Source of the DNA: CADEEX01 sp964577955
GTDB lineage: Bacteria; Acidobacteriota; Vicinamibacteria; Vicinamibacterales; CAVVIG01
Reading direction: 5' to 3'
DNA length: 64,000 nucleotides
Assembly: GCA_964577955.1 (NCBI GenBank)
Contig: CAZOAZ010000004.1
Span: 119,490 to 183,489, forward strand
The position numbers were made by a program, and so were the translations under genes. The notes beneath the pieces are model-generated. The model was not told the origin of the DNA. It did not search any database and worked only from the letters and a program-made list of their open reading frames with translations. Shown here in pieces: positions 33,109 through 41,694 of the stretch. Position 1 is the stretch's first letter. Every line of letters starts with the position of its first letter.

Positions 33109-33668
33109 GATTCACCGAGGTGGCGCCGCAGCAGCATCCGCGCGCGGTGCAGCTGGCGCTTCGACGTACCGGTCGTAATGTCCAGGAGGTCGGCGATCTC
33201 GCGGTGCTTGTAGCCTTCCACGTCGTGGAGCACGAAGATTTCACGGGCCCCGGACGGCAGCTGTTCGACGGCGTGTTCGAAGTCCACCGTCAAATCCGCG
33301 CGGGCAGGCGGCGTCGTGATCTGGTCCAGGGCAAAGGGGTCGTCGGTCATGCGTTCCCGCTGCACGGCCCACGTGCGGCGCCGCTCGATGATGACATTGA
33401 TGGCCAGACGGTGCAGCCAGGTTCCGAAGGCGGCGTCGCCGCGGAAGGTGTGCAGCTTGTGCCAAGTCCGGACGAACACGTCCTGGGTCACTTCGTCGGC
33501 GTCACGCCCCCCGAGCATCCGCCGCGCCAGGCTGTGCACGCGGGCGACATGAGCTCGGTAGAGGCGCTCGAAGGCAGGGGAGTCGCCGGCGGCGGCAAGG
33601 GCCACATCGGTCCGTCCGGCGGCGGCTGTCAAGCTCTGGGCGTCGAAGGTCACAACGGCAGTAGCCAC
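33105..33668 (-). CDS. ECF RNA polymerase sigma factor
   Basis: 187 aa. Region 2 shows 'AFERLYRAHVARVHSLARRMLGGRDADEVTQDVFVRTWHKLHTFRGDAAFGTWLHRLAINVIIERRR' and region 4 shows 'QLPSGAREIFVLHDVEGYKHREIADLLDITTGTSKRQLHRARMLLRRHL'. It starts 56 bp after the stop of the downstream RND pump and is followed by its anti-sigma gene, so it may be read from the end of the efflux cluster or from its own promoter. Confidence 0.95.
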   Translation of the reverse strand: MATAVVTFDAQSLTAAAGRTDVALAAAGDSPAFERLYRAHVARVHSLARRMLGGRDADEVTQDVFVRTWHKLHTFRGDAAFGTWLHRLAINVIIERRRTWAVQRERMTDDPFALDQITTPPARADLTVDFEHAVEQLPSGAREIFVLHDVEGYKHREIADLLDITTGTSKRQLHRARMLLRRHLGES

Positions 33669-33724
33669 GTTACAGGCAGTTGGACGGGCGGGCCACCCGG
33701 AAGGTTGAAGAGCGGGGAGAAGTC

Positions 33725-36700
33725 TCAGTGGCCCCGGGCCGAGCTTGGAAGTGGCAGGCCTACAGCGACTTGCGGCTGGCGGCGTGACAGGCGCAGCCGG
33801 GCCCCCTCGATGTAGACGTAATAGACGGGAGTGATATAGAGCGTCAGAAGCTGCGACACCAGTAGCCCGCCAACGACGGCGAGACCGAGCGGCTGACGCG
33901 ATTCGGCCCCGGCTCCCAGGCCTAGCGCAATCGGCAGCGTTCCGACCAGGGCCGCCATCGTCGTCATCATGATGGGCCGAAAGCGGACCAGACAGGCTTC
34001 GTGAATCGCCTCGCGCGGCGACTTGCCGTGCTCGCGCTGCGCTTCAATCGCGAAGTCGACCATCATGATGCCGTTCTTCTTGACGAGGCCCACCAGCATG
34101 ATCACGCCGACGAACGCGTACAGGCTCAAGTCGGTCTTGAAGATCAGGAGCGTCAACAGCGCGCCGAAGCCCGCGGCCGGAAGGCCCGACAGAATCGTCA
34201 GCGGGTGCGTGAAGCTTTCGTACAGCACGCCGAGGACGATGTAGATCACCACGATGGCCATCAGGAGAATCAAGCCCAGGCCCTGGAGCGAGTCCTGGAA
34301 CGCCTGCGCGGTGCCCTGGAAGCGCGTGCTGATGGTTGACGGCAGCAGGTTCGCGGCCGTGTTCTCGATCGCGGAGACCGCGTCGCCCAGCGCGACCCCG
34401 GGTTTGAGGTTGAACGACAACGTCACCGCAGGCAGCTGTCCGAGGTGGCTCACCGAAAACGTCCCGGCGTCGGTTCGCACTCGCGCGACCGTGTTGAGCG
34501 GAATCAACTGACCGCTGTTCGAGCGCACATGGAGGAGCGACAGCGCGGCAGGATCGCGTTGAAATTCCGGCGCGACCTGAAGCACCACCTGGTACTGGTT
34601 GTTCGGCGCGTAGATCTGCGTGACTTGCCGGGCGCCGTAAGCGTTGTACAGCGCCGTTTCCACCTGATTGACGTTGAGTCCGAGGGTGCCCAGCTTGTCG
34701 CGGTCGATCTGGACCTGGATCTGGGGATTCTTGATCTGCAGATCGCTGCTGACGTCCTCGAGGCCGGGTAGCTCCTTGAGCGCCGCTTCAAGCTTCGGTG
34801 CCCACTCGTAGAGTTCGCTCGTGTCGGTATCCTGGAGTGTGAGCTGATAGAGGCTGCGGGCGCCGCCGTTTCCGCCAAGATTGATCGGCGGCTGGTTGAC
34901 CATGAATACCCGCACGCCAGGAATCTGTGCCAGCTTCGGCCTGAGTGACGCAATCACTTGATCGACCGACTGGCGGCGCTCGGACCGTGGTTTGAGATCG
35001 ATGCCCATTCGGCCCGAGTTCAGCGCGCCGCCGGCCCCGCCGCCCGGGCCGCCACTCTGGCCGAGCATGCTGGTGTAGCTCGCGACGTTCGGATCCCTGG
35101 CCACGATGTCGGCGACTTCCTGCTGGTGCCGTCTCATGTCCTCGAAGGTGACGCCTTGAATGGCTTCGGTGCTGATGTTGAAGCGTCCCAGGTCCTCGCT
35201 GGGGAGGAAGCCTTTGGGCACGCGCATGAAGAGGTACACCGTGCCAACGAGGAGCGCGATGGAGACGGCCATCGTGACGGCACGGTAGCGCAGCGACACC
35301 TGAAGCGTCTTGTCGTAGATCTTCAGCCACAGCTCGAACATCCTCTCGATGGCGTTGTAGATCCAGCCATGGCGCTGCGCGTGCGGCGGTTTCAAGAACC
35401 GGCTGCAAAGCATCGGCGTGAGGCTGATCGACACGAATCCTGAGACGAGAATCGCCACGCCGATGGTGACCGCGAACTCGTGCAGCAGCCGGCCGACCAC
35501 GCCGCCCATGAAGAGCACCGGGATGAACACGGCCGTCAGCGAGGCCGTCATCGCGACGATGGTGAAGGAAATCTCCTTCGACCCGTCGAGCGCGGCCTGC
35601 ATCGGCGGCTTGCCCATCTCCATGTGACGCACGATGTTCTCGAGCATCACGATCGCGTCGTCGACGACAAAGCCGACCGACAGGGTGAGGGCCATCAGCG
35701 ACAGGTTGTCCAGGCTGTAGCCGAGCAGGTACATCACCGTGAACGTCCCGACAATCGAGCCGGGGAGCGCCAGGCTGGGGATGATGGTCGCCGAGACGTT
35801 TCGGAGAAACAGGAAGATGACGAGTACGACCAGGGCGACAGTTGTAAGGAGTGTCAGCTTCACGTCGCGAACGGACTCGCGAATCGGACCCGAGCGATCG
35901 GTGCGGACGTCGAGCGACACCGAGGCGGGGAGTTGCTGGCGGAATGTCGGCAACAGTTCGCGCACGGCGTCGACGACCGCCACGACGTTGGTTCCTGGCT
36001 GCTTCTGGATGGAGAGAAAGATGGCGCGGTCGCCGTTGTACCAAGCGGCGCTGCGATCGTTTTCGACGCCGTCGTAGACGTGGGCGACCGAATCGAGCCG
36101 GACCGGGTTGCCGTTGCGATACGCGATGATCGTCGGGCCGTAGGCGGCGGCCCGCAACAGCTTGCCGCTGGCGAGCACCGTAAACGTCTTGTCCTCACCG
36201 TAGATCGTGCCGGTCGGGAGGTTGACGTTGGCGTTGGCGATGGCGTTGGCGACTTCGTCCATGCCGATGCCATAGGAGGCCAGTTGCCGGGGGTCGAGAT
36301 CCACCCGCACGGCGTAACGCGCGGTGCCCATGATCTGGACCTGCGCCACGCCGCTCACCATCGAAATCCGCTGCGCGATGGTCGTCTCCGCGTACTCGTT
36401 GAGCGTGGACATCGGGAGGGTGGTCGAGCGAAGCGCGAGAAACATCACCGGCTGATCGCCGGGGTTGACCTTCTGGTAAGAAGGCGGCGCGGGCATCTGC
36501 GGCGGCAGTTGCCGGGCGGCCTTCGCGATCATCGCCTGGACATCCTGAGCGGCGGCGTCGATGTTCCGGCTCAGATCGAACTGCAGCGTGATACTCGTGC
36601 TGCCCTGCGAACTGGTTGAATTGATCGACTGCAGTCCGGCGATGGTCGCGAACTGTTTTTCGAGCGGCAGCGCCAGCGACGTCGCCACGGTGTCGGGGCT

Positions 36701-36862
36701 CGCGCCAGGCAATGAGCCGCTGACCTGAATGGTGGGGAAGTCGATGGTCGGAAGATCGCTGACCGGCAGCTCGCGGTAGGCGAGCGTGCCGAACATCAGG
36801 ATGCCGACCATCAGCAGGATGGTCGTGACCGGACGCTTGATGAAGACTTCAGACGGATTCAT
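33725..36862 (-). CDS. RND efflux pump, HAE1 type
   Basis: 1045 aa, the standard length. It starts 'MNPSEVFIKRPVTTILLMVGILMFGTLAYRELPVSDLPTIDFPTIQV'. The proton-relay residues are present: VVDDAIVMLEN in the fourth membrane segment (two aspartates) and the lysine in 'MLVGLVKKNGIMMVDFA' of the tenth. It exchanges protons for drugs, detergents or lipids across the inner membrane. Its ATG overlaps the stop of the adaptor gene. It is the last pump of the efflux cluster. Confidence 0.95.
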   Translation of the reverse strand: MNPSEVFIKRPVTTILLMVGILMFGTLAYRELPVSDLPTIDFPTIQVSGSLPGASPDTVATSLALPLEKQFATIAGLQSINSTSSQGSTSITLQFDLSRNIDAAAQDVQAMIAKAARQLPPQMPAPPSYQKVNPGDQPVMFLALRSTTLPMSTLNEYAETTIAQRISMVSGVAQVQIMGTARYAVRVDLDPRQLASYGIGMDEVANAIANANVNLPTGTIYGEDKTFTVLASGKLLRAAAYGPTIIAYRNGNPVRLDSVAHVYDGVENDRSAAWYNGDRAIFLSIQKQPGTNVVAVVDAVRELLPTFRQQLPASVSLDVRTDRSGPIRESVRDVKLTLLTTVALVVLVIFLFLRNVSATIIPSLALPGSIVGTFTVMYLLGYSLDNLSLMALTLSVGFVVDDAIVMLENIVRHMEMGKPPMQAALDGSKEISFTIVAMTASLTAVFIPVLFMGGVVGRLLHEFAVTIGVAILVSGFVSISLTPMLCSRFLKPPHAQRHGWIYNAIERMFELWLKIYDKTLQVSLRYRAVTMAVSIALLVGTVYLFMRVPKGFLPSEDLGRFNISTEAIQGVTFEDMRRHQQEVADIVARDPNVASYTSMLGQSGGPGGGAGGALNSGRMGIDLKPRSERRQSVDQVIASLRPKLAQIPGVRVFMVNQPPINLGGNGGARSLYQLTLQDTDTSELYEWAPKLEAALKELPGLEDVSSDLQIKNPQIQVQIDRDKLGTLGLNVNQVETALYNAYGARQVTQIYAPNNQYQVVLQVAPEFQRDPAALSLLHVRSNSGQLIPLNTVARVRTDAGTFSVSHLGQLPAVTLSFNLKPGVALGDAVSAIENTAANLLPSTISTRFQGTAQAFQDSLQGLGLILLMAIVVIYIVLGVLYESFTHPLTILSGLPAAGFGALLTLLIFKTDLSLYAFVGVIMLVGLVKKNGIMMVDFAIEAQREHGKSPREAIHEACLVRFRPIMMTTMAALVGTLPIALGLGAGAESRQPLGLAVVGGLLVSQLLTLYITPVYYVYIEGARLRLSRRQPQVAVGLPLPSSARGH

Positions 36863-38028
36863 GAGCCCGCCTTCTGCGGCGCCGGGCGAACGGAGACGCG
36901 GCTGCCGGGCACGAGCCGTAGATGGCCGTCGGTGACCACCACGTCGTCAGGGCTGAGGCCACTCGACACGATGGTTTCCTCCCCGCTGGTTCGCCCGACC
37001 TGGACGTTGCGCATCTCGACGGTCTGGTCCGGTTTCACGACGAAGACGTAGGTTCCGTTCTGGCCGTTCTGAATGGCCATCGTCGGGGCGACGATGGCGT
37101 CGGCATCCGTCGCCAGAGTGACGACGACGTTGACGAACTGCCCCGGCCAGAGGCGGCGATCGATATTCGGGAACGATCCCTTGACCCGAATCGTGCCGGT
37201 CGTCTGATCGACGGCGTTGTCGATGAACGTGATTCGTCCGGTTGCCGGTGCCGTCGCCGTCTCGTTTGGCGCTCGCACGGCGATCGGCACAGGACCGTTG
37301 GCCAAGTACCGCTTGAGGGCCGGGAGCTGCGCCTCAGGCACGGCGAAGGCGACGTTCACCGGCGAGAGTTGGTTGATGACGACCAGCGGCGTCGAGTCGT
37401 TGGCTCGAACCAGGCTGCCTTCGTGCACCATCAGCGCGCCGGTCCGCCCTGACAGCGGCGCGGCAACCGTCGCGTACTGCAACTGGATGCGTGCGTTTTC
37501 GACGGCGGCACGATCGGCCGCGATGGTCCCTTTCAACGCATCCGCGGCGGCGCGGGACGTGTCGACCTGCTCGCGCGTGGCGATGCCTCGACTGGCCAGA
37601 TCGACGGCGCGTTGGGCCTGCGCTTCGGCGTTCGACGCCTGGGCCGTATCGCGCTGCAGGTTGGCCTCGGCCTGGAGCAGCGCGGCTTCGAGGGGACGTC
37701 GATCCAGGGTGAAGAGTGTCGCGCCGGCGGCGACATCGTCGCCTTCTTTGAAGCCGACCGAGGTCAGCTGGCCGGTCATCTGCGCGTGAATTGAGACCGT
37801 CGATGAGGGTTCGACCGTGCCAATCAGGCTCAGTTCGAGCGGCATCGACTTTTTCACCACGGTCCCGACCGCGACCGGAACCGTCGCGTTGCCGCCGCGC
37901 CCGCCCGGAGGAGCGGTTGTGGAACCTTGCACGCTGGTGCCGGAAGAGCAGGCCGCAGTGGCGCCTGCTGCCACAACCAGCGCAAGTGCCAACGCTTGCT
38001 GTGTCAACCGCACGCCGCCCCCTGTCAT
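36859..38028 (-). CDS. RND periplasmic adaptor lipoprotein
   Basis: 389 aa with a lipoprotein signal (VVAAGATAACSSG) and the adaptor layout: barrel strands at 'VPVAVGTVVKKSMPLELSLIGTVEPSSTVSIHAQMTGQLTSVGFKEGDDVAAGATLFTLDRRPLEAAL', a coiled coil, then 'LSGRTGALMVHEGSLVRAND', and the membrane-proximal end. It is coupled to the following RND pump by ATGA, and follows the MacB-type ATPase with a 2-bp gap. Confidence 0.93.
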   Translation of the reverse strand: MTGGGVRLTQQALALALVVAAGATAACSSGTSVQGSTTAPPGGRGGNATVPVAVGTVVKKSMPLELSLIGTVEPSSTVSIHAQMTGQLTSVGFKEGDDVAAGATLFTLDRRPLEAALLQAEANLQRDTAQASNAEAQAQRAVDLASRGIATREQVDTSRAAADALKGTIAADRAAVENARIQLQYATVAAPLSGRTGALMVHEGSLVRANDSTPLVVINQLSPVNVAFAVPEAQLPALKRYLANGPVPIAVRAPNETATAPATGRITFIDNAVDQTTGTIRVKGSFPNIDRRLWPGQFVNVVVTLATDADAIVAPTMAIQNGQNGTYVFVVKPDQTVEMRNVQVGRTSGEETIVSSGLSPDDVVVTDGHLRLVPGSRVSVRPAPQKAGS

Positions 38029-38030
38029 GG

Positions 38031-38789
38031 TTACGCGACCGTTTCCTCGACGGGCAGTGCCCGCAATTCGTCTTCAGCGACGCGTCGTTTTTCTACTTGG
38101 TGGTCGGAGACGATCTGGCCGTCGCGGCACTTGATGATCCGGGTGCCGTACTCGGCGATGTCCATCTCGTGGGTGATGAGCAGCACCGTGATCCCGCGCT
38201 CGATGTTCAGGCGCTGGAAGATGCCCATGACCTCGATGCTGGTTCGCGTGTCCAGGTTGCCGGTTGGCTCGTCGGCGAGCAGGATCGACGGCCGTGTGAT
38301 GAGCGCCCGCGCGATCGCTACGCGCTGCTGCTGGCCGCCGGACAACTGATTCGGGTGGTGATCGTGGCGCTGGCCCAGGCCGACCGAGGTCAACGCGTCC
38401 ATCGCCATCTTGTGCCGTTCCGAGGAGCGCGTCTTGCCGCGGCCGTAAAGCAGCGGCAGCTCGACGTTGTCGATCGCCGACGTCCGTGACAGGAGGTTGA
38501 ACCCCTGGAAGACGAAGCCGATCTTTTCGTTTCGGACTTCGGCGAGCTGGTCCTTGGACATCTTCGAGACGTCTTTGCCGTCCAGAATGTACTGGCCGGA
38601 GGTCGGACGGTCGAGACAGCCGAGGATGTGCATCAGCGTCGACTTGCCCGAGCCGGAGGGACCGGTGATCGCGACGAATTCGCCGGCGGCGACGTCCAGC
38701 GAGACGCCGCGCAGCGCGCGCACCTGGACTTCGCCGACGATGTAGGTCTTGACGAGATTGCGGATCGCGATGGTGACCGGACGGTCCAT
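38031..38789 (-). CDS. MacB-type ABC ATPase
   Basis: 252 aa from the ATG at 38787-38789, which shares one base with the permease stop (TAATG). Walker A GPSGSGKST, signature LSGGQQQR, Walker B 'ILLADEPTGNLD' and the D-loop are complete. 'YIVGEVQVRALRGVSLDVAAGEFVAI' is typical of the MacB/LolD branch. Here ATPase and permease are separate genes, unlike the single-chain E. coli MacB. Confidence 0.93.
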   Translation of the reverse strand: MDRPVTIAIRNLVKTYIVGEVQVRALRGVSLDVAAGEFVAITGPSGSGKSTLMHILGCLDRPTSGQYILDGKDVSKMSKDQLAEVRNEKIGFVFQGFNLLSRTSAIDNVELPLLYGRGKTRSSERHKMAMDALTSVGLGQRHDHHPNQLSGGQQQRVAIARALITRPSILLADEPTGNLDTRTSIEVMGIFQRLNIERGITVLLITHEMDIAEYGTRIIKCRDGQIVSDHQVEKRRVAEDELRALPVEETVA

Positions 38790-40009
38790 TACTCGAACCT
38801 GAGCGCGTCGATCGGATCCAGCCGCGCCGCTTTCTGGGCAGGATAGAAGCCGAAGAAGACGCCGGTCGCGGCGGCGAAGCCAAACGCCATCGCGACGGCA
38901 TTCGGCGGCACTTTGGCCGGCCACGACATCCACCGCGACATGCCTTCGGCGAGGCTGAAGCCGAGCGCGATGCCGACGCCGCCGCCGACGAGACTCAGGG
39001 CGATTGCCTCGACGAGGAACTGCAGCAGCACGTCGTGGCCCTTGGCGCCGATCGCCATCCGCAGCCCGATCTCGCGCGTCCGCTCGGTGACTGACACCAG
39101 CATGATGTTCATGATGCCGATGCCGCCGACGATGAGCGAGACGCCGGCGATCCCGGCGAGGAGCGTGGTCATGGTGCCCATGGCCGCGGTGCGGATGTCG
39201 GCGATTTCTTCGGCGGTGCGGACGAAGAAGTCGTCTTCCTGTCCGGGCGCGATCTTGTGGCGGGTGCGCAACAGGATCGCGATCTGGTCGGCCACGGCCG
39301 ATGTTTCACCCGCGCTCGCTGCGGAGACGGTGATGTCGCGAATCGACGTCGCGCCCAAAAGCTTCTTCATGACCGTCGTGTACGGTGCGAGGATCTGATC
39401 GTCCATGTCCGGGCCCATGCCGGACTGGCCTTTGGCCGACATCACGCCGATCACCTTGAACGGCTGATTGCGAACCCGAATGACCTGGCCGACCGGGTCG
39501 ACGTCCGGGCCAAACAACGTGTCGCTGACGGTCTTGCCGAGCACCGCGACCTTCGCGGCGCTCGAGACGTCCTGCGTGCTGAAGAATCCGCCGAACTGCG
39601 GATTCCAGGCGCGGATCAGCGGCAGGTCGACATCGGTTCCCTGGATGCGCGTAAACCAGTTCTGATTGCCGGCGACCACCTGCGTCTGCATCTGAACGCC
39701 GGCGGCGAGGAATTGGACGCCGCTCAGTTCCTTGCGGATCGCCTCGGCGTCTTCGACGGTCAGCGAACTCGAGCTGCCGGAACCGCCGCGGACTCCGCCT
39801 TGCGAGGCGTTGCCGGCGTTGACGGTGATCATGTTCGTACCGGCGCCTTTAATCTGGTCTTCGATGACCGACTGGGCGCCGTTGCCCATCGCCACGAGCG
39901 TGATCACCGCCGAGACGCCGATGATCATGCCGAGCATGGTCAACCCGGTCCGCATCTTGTTGCGGCCGAGCGCCTTGAAGGCAATCCGAAAGGTCATGAC
40001 CGGAGACAT
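38789..40009 (-). CDS. MacB-type ABC permease
   Basis: 406 aa. An N-terminal membrane segment ('FRIAFKALGRNKMRTGLTMLGMIIGVSAVITLVAMGNGAQ') is followed by a MacB periplasmic core and three C-terminal helices ('GTMTTLLAGIAGVSLIVGGIGIMNIMLVSVTERTREIGLRMAIGAKG'). It pairs with the following ATPase and the preceding MacA-like adaptor, and needs a TolC channel, which the same cluster encodes. Confidence 0.92.
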   Translation of the reverse strand: MSPVMTFRIAFKALGRNKMRTGLTMLGMIIGVSAVITLVAMGNGAQSVIEDQIKGAGTNMITVNAGNASQGGVRGGSGSSSSLTVEDAEAIRKELSGVQFLAAGVQMQTQVVAGNQNWFTRIQGTDVDLPLIRAWNPQFGGFFSTQDVSSAAKVAVLGKTVSDTLFGPDVDPVGQVIRVRNQPFKVIGVMSAKGQSGMGPDMDDQILAPYTTVMKKLLGATSIRDITVSAASAGETSAVADQIAILLRTRHKIAPGQEDDFFVRTAEEIADIRTAAMGTMTTLLAGIAGVSLIVGGIGIMNIMLVSVTERTREIGLRMAIGAKGHDVLLQFLVEAIALSLVGGGVGIALGFSLAEGMSRWMSWPAKVPPNAVAMAFGFAAATGVFFGFYPAQKAARLDPIDALRFE

Positions 40010-40023
40010 GGTGAGTCGCTCCG

Positions 40024-41685
40024 TTAGCGGCGTCCGCCGTTGTTGCCGCCACCGCCGCCGCCCGGCGGTCCGAATCCTCCGGGGCCGCCTCGCCCGCCAC
40101 CACCACCCGGTCCCATGAACGGGAAGTTCTGGTTCGCCGCGGGACGCGTCGCAGTGCCGATCGCGATATTGGTGACGAGTTCCGTGCCCTGTTCGAGCTC
40201 GCCTTCGAGCAGCTCTGTGTTCTGGCCGTCGGAAATACCGAGCCGCAATCGGATGGGCCGGAGTTCAGTGGCGGTGTGCTGCCAGACACGGCCCGTCGTC
40301 TCGACGCGGGGGAGCGGCCCGAAGAGTGCGTCGATCGTCGTGGCTCCGGCATTGGACTGGGCCGTTGGGCGGGGCGCCGCGGGTGCGCTGCCGCCACGGC
40401 CGCGCCGGCCGCCGCCGAACGAAGGCGCCGACGGGTCAAGCCCGCGGCCTTGCATCTGTTGCAGCATCCGCTCGCGCTGGTCAGCGGACAGGCCTTCTCC
40501 GCGCCCGGCCCCGCGCTCGCCAGTCCAGGCACCGCGTCCGCCACCGGTCCCACCACCGCGGTTGCCCGCTGATTCGGAACCTCGCGGCGCCGCGCTGCGC
40601 CCGGCCACCGAGGTGCCCTCGCCTTCGGCGTGTGGAGCCGGGGCGGCGTCCGGGGCCGGGCCGCCGCGCCGCGCGCCGCCGTCGGCGCGGGTCGGTTCCG
40701 GGACGGCAAGACCGAGCGCGGTATACATCTCATTGGTCGGCCGGAAACGCAGCGCCGCGTTCGGCACCCGCAAGACGTTCGCGCTGCGCGCGATCTCGAC
40801 ATTCACGTTCGCCGTCATCCCCGGCTTCAACTTCAGTTCGTTGTTCGGCACGTCAATCACGGTCGCGTAGGTGACGACGTTCTGGGCGACCTTGGGTTCG
40901 AGCCGCACCTGAGAGACCGTGCCGACGAACTGATCGTTCGGGTAGGCGTCGACGCGAAACGTGACGCGCTGGCCCGGGCGGATGCGTCCGACATCCGACT
41001 CGTCGAGATTCGCGACGACCTGCATCTTGGTGAGGTCGGCGGCGAGGACGAACAGCGTGGGCGCCTGCATGCTGGCCGCCACCGTCTGCCCGACGTCGAC
41101 GCTGCGCGAAATGACGAGACCGTCAATCGGTGCTTCGATGACCGTATGCTGCAGGTTGACGTCGTTCTGATTGAGCGACGCCTGCGCCTGAATGACCTGC
41201 GCCTCGGACGATTTGAGCTGCGCCTCGGCGACGCGCACATTCACTTCGGCGGTGTCGAGGTCGCTTCTCGGCAGGAGACTGCGGGCGGAGAGTTCGCGCG
41301 CTCGCGTCGCCTTAGTCTTGGCATCCTCGAGCGAGACCTTGAGCCGCTCGAGGTCGGCCTGCGAACGAATCAGGTTCGCGCGCGCCTGTTCAATCTGCGT
41401 TTGAAAGAGCGACGGATCGAGGCGGGCAAGGACCTGACCCTTTTTCACGAGCGAGTTGAAATCCGCGTACAGCGCCTGGATCGTGCCGGAGACCTGCGTA
41501 CCGACCTGGACGGTCTTCACCGCCTGGAGCGTGCCGGTTGCGCCGACCGTGTCGACGATGTCGCCGCGGCTGACCGCCGCGGTGGACACGGTGGGCTTGG
41601 GAGCGGCTTTTCCGTAGCGGTAGTACCAGAACGCTCCCCCTCCGGCCGCCGCGAGGACCAGGAGCGTGACAACGAGTTTCTTCAT
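40024..41685 (-). CDS. MacA-like adaptor with long Gly/Ala-rich region
   Basis: 553 aa, longer than the ~380 aa of MacA. A membrane anchor ('MKKLVVTLLVLAAAGGGAFWYYR') is followed by a lipoyl/coiled-coil region ('QVGTQVSGTIQALYADFNSLVKKGQVLARLDPSLFQTQIEQARANL') and barrel ('VVANLDESDVGRIRPGQRVTFRVDAYPNDQFVGTVSQVRLEPKVAQNVVTY'). An inserted Gly/Ala/Arg-rich stretch of about 130 residues (around residues 330-460) precedes the last domain. The C-terminus is again Gly-rich. The low-complexity part may be a spacer; its function is unclear. Confidence 0.9.
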   Translation of the reverse strand: MKKLVVTLLVLAAAGGGAFWYYRYGKAAPKPTVSTAAVSRGDIVDTVGATGTLQAVKTVQVGTQVSGTIQALYADFNSLVKKGQVLARLDPSLFQTQIEQARANLIRSQADLERLKVSLEDAKTKATRARELSARSLLPRSDLDTAEVNVRVAEAQLKSSEAQVIQAQASLNQNDVNLQHTVIEAPIDGLVISRSVDVGQTVAASMQAPTLFVLAADLTKMQVVANLDESDVGRIRPGQRVTFRVDAYPNDQFVGTVSQVRLEPKVAQNVVTYATVIDVPNNELKLKPGMTANVNVEIARSANVLRVPNAALRFRPTNEMYTALGLAVPEPTRADGGARRGGPAPDAAPAPHAEGEGTSVAGRSAAPRGSESAGNRGGGTGGGRGAWTGERGAGRGEGLSADQRERMLQQMQGRGLDPSAPSFGGGRRGRGGSAPAAPRPTAQSNAGATTIDALFGPLPRVETTGRVWQHTATELRPIRLRLGISDGQNTELLEGELEQGTELVTNIAIGTATRPAANQNFPFMGPGGGGGRGGPGGFGPPGGGGGGNNGGRR

Positions 41686-41694
41686 ATAAGCGCG

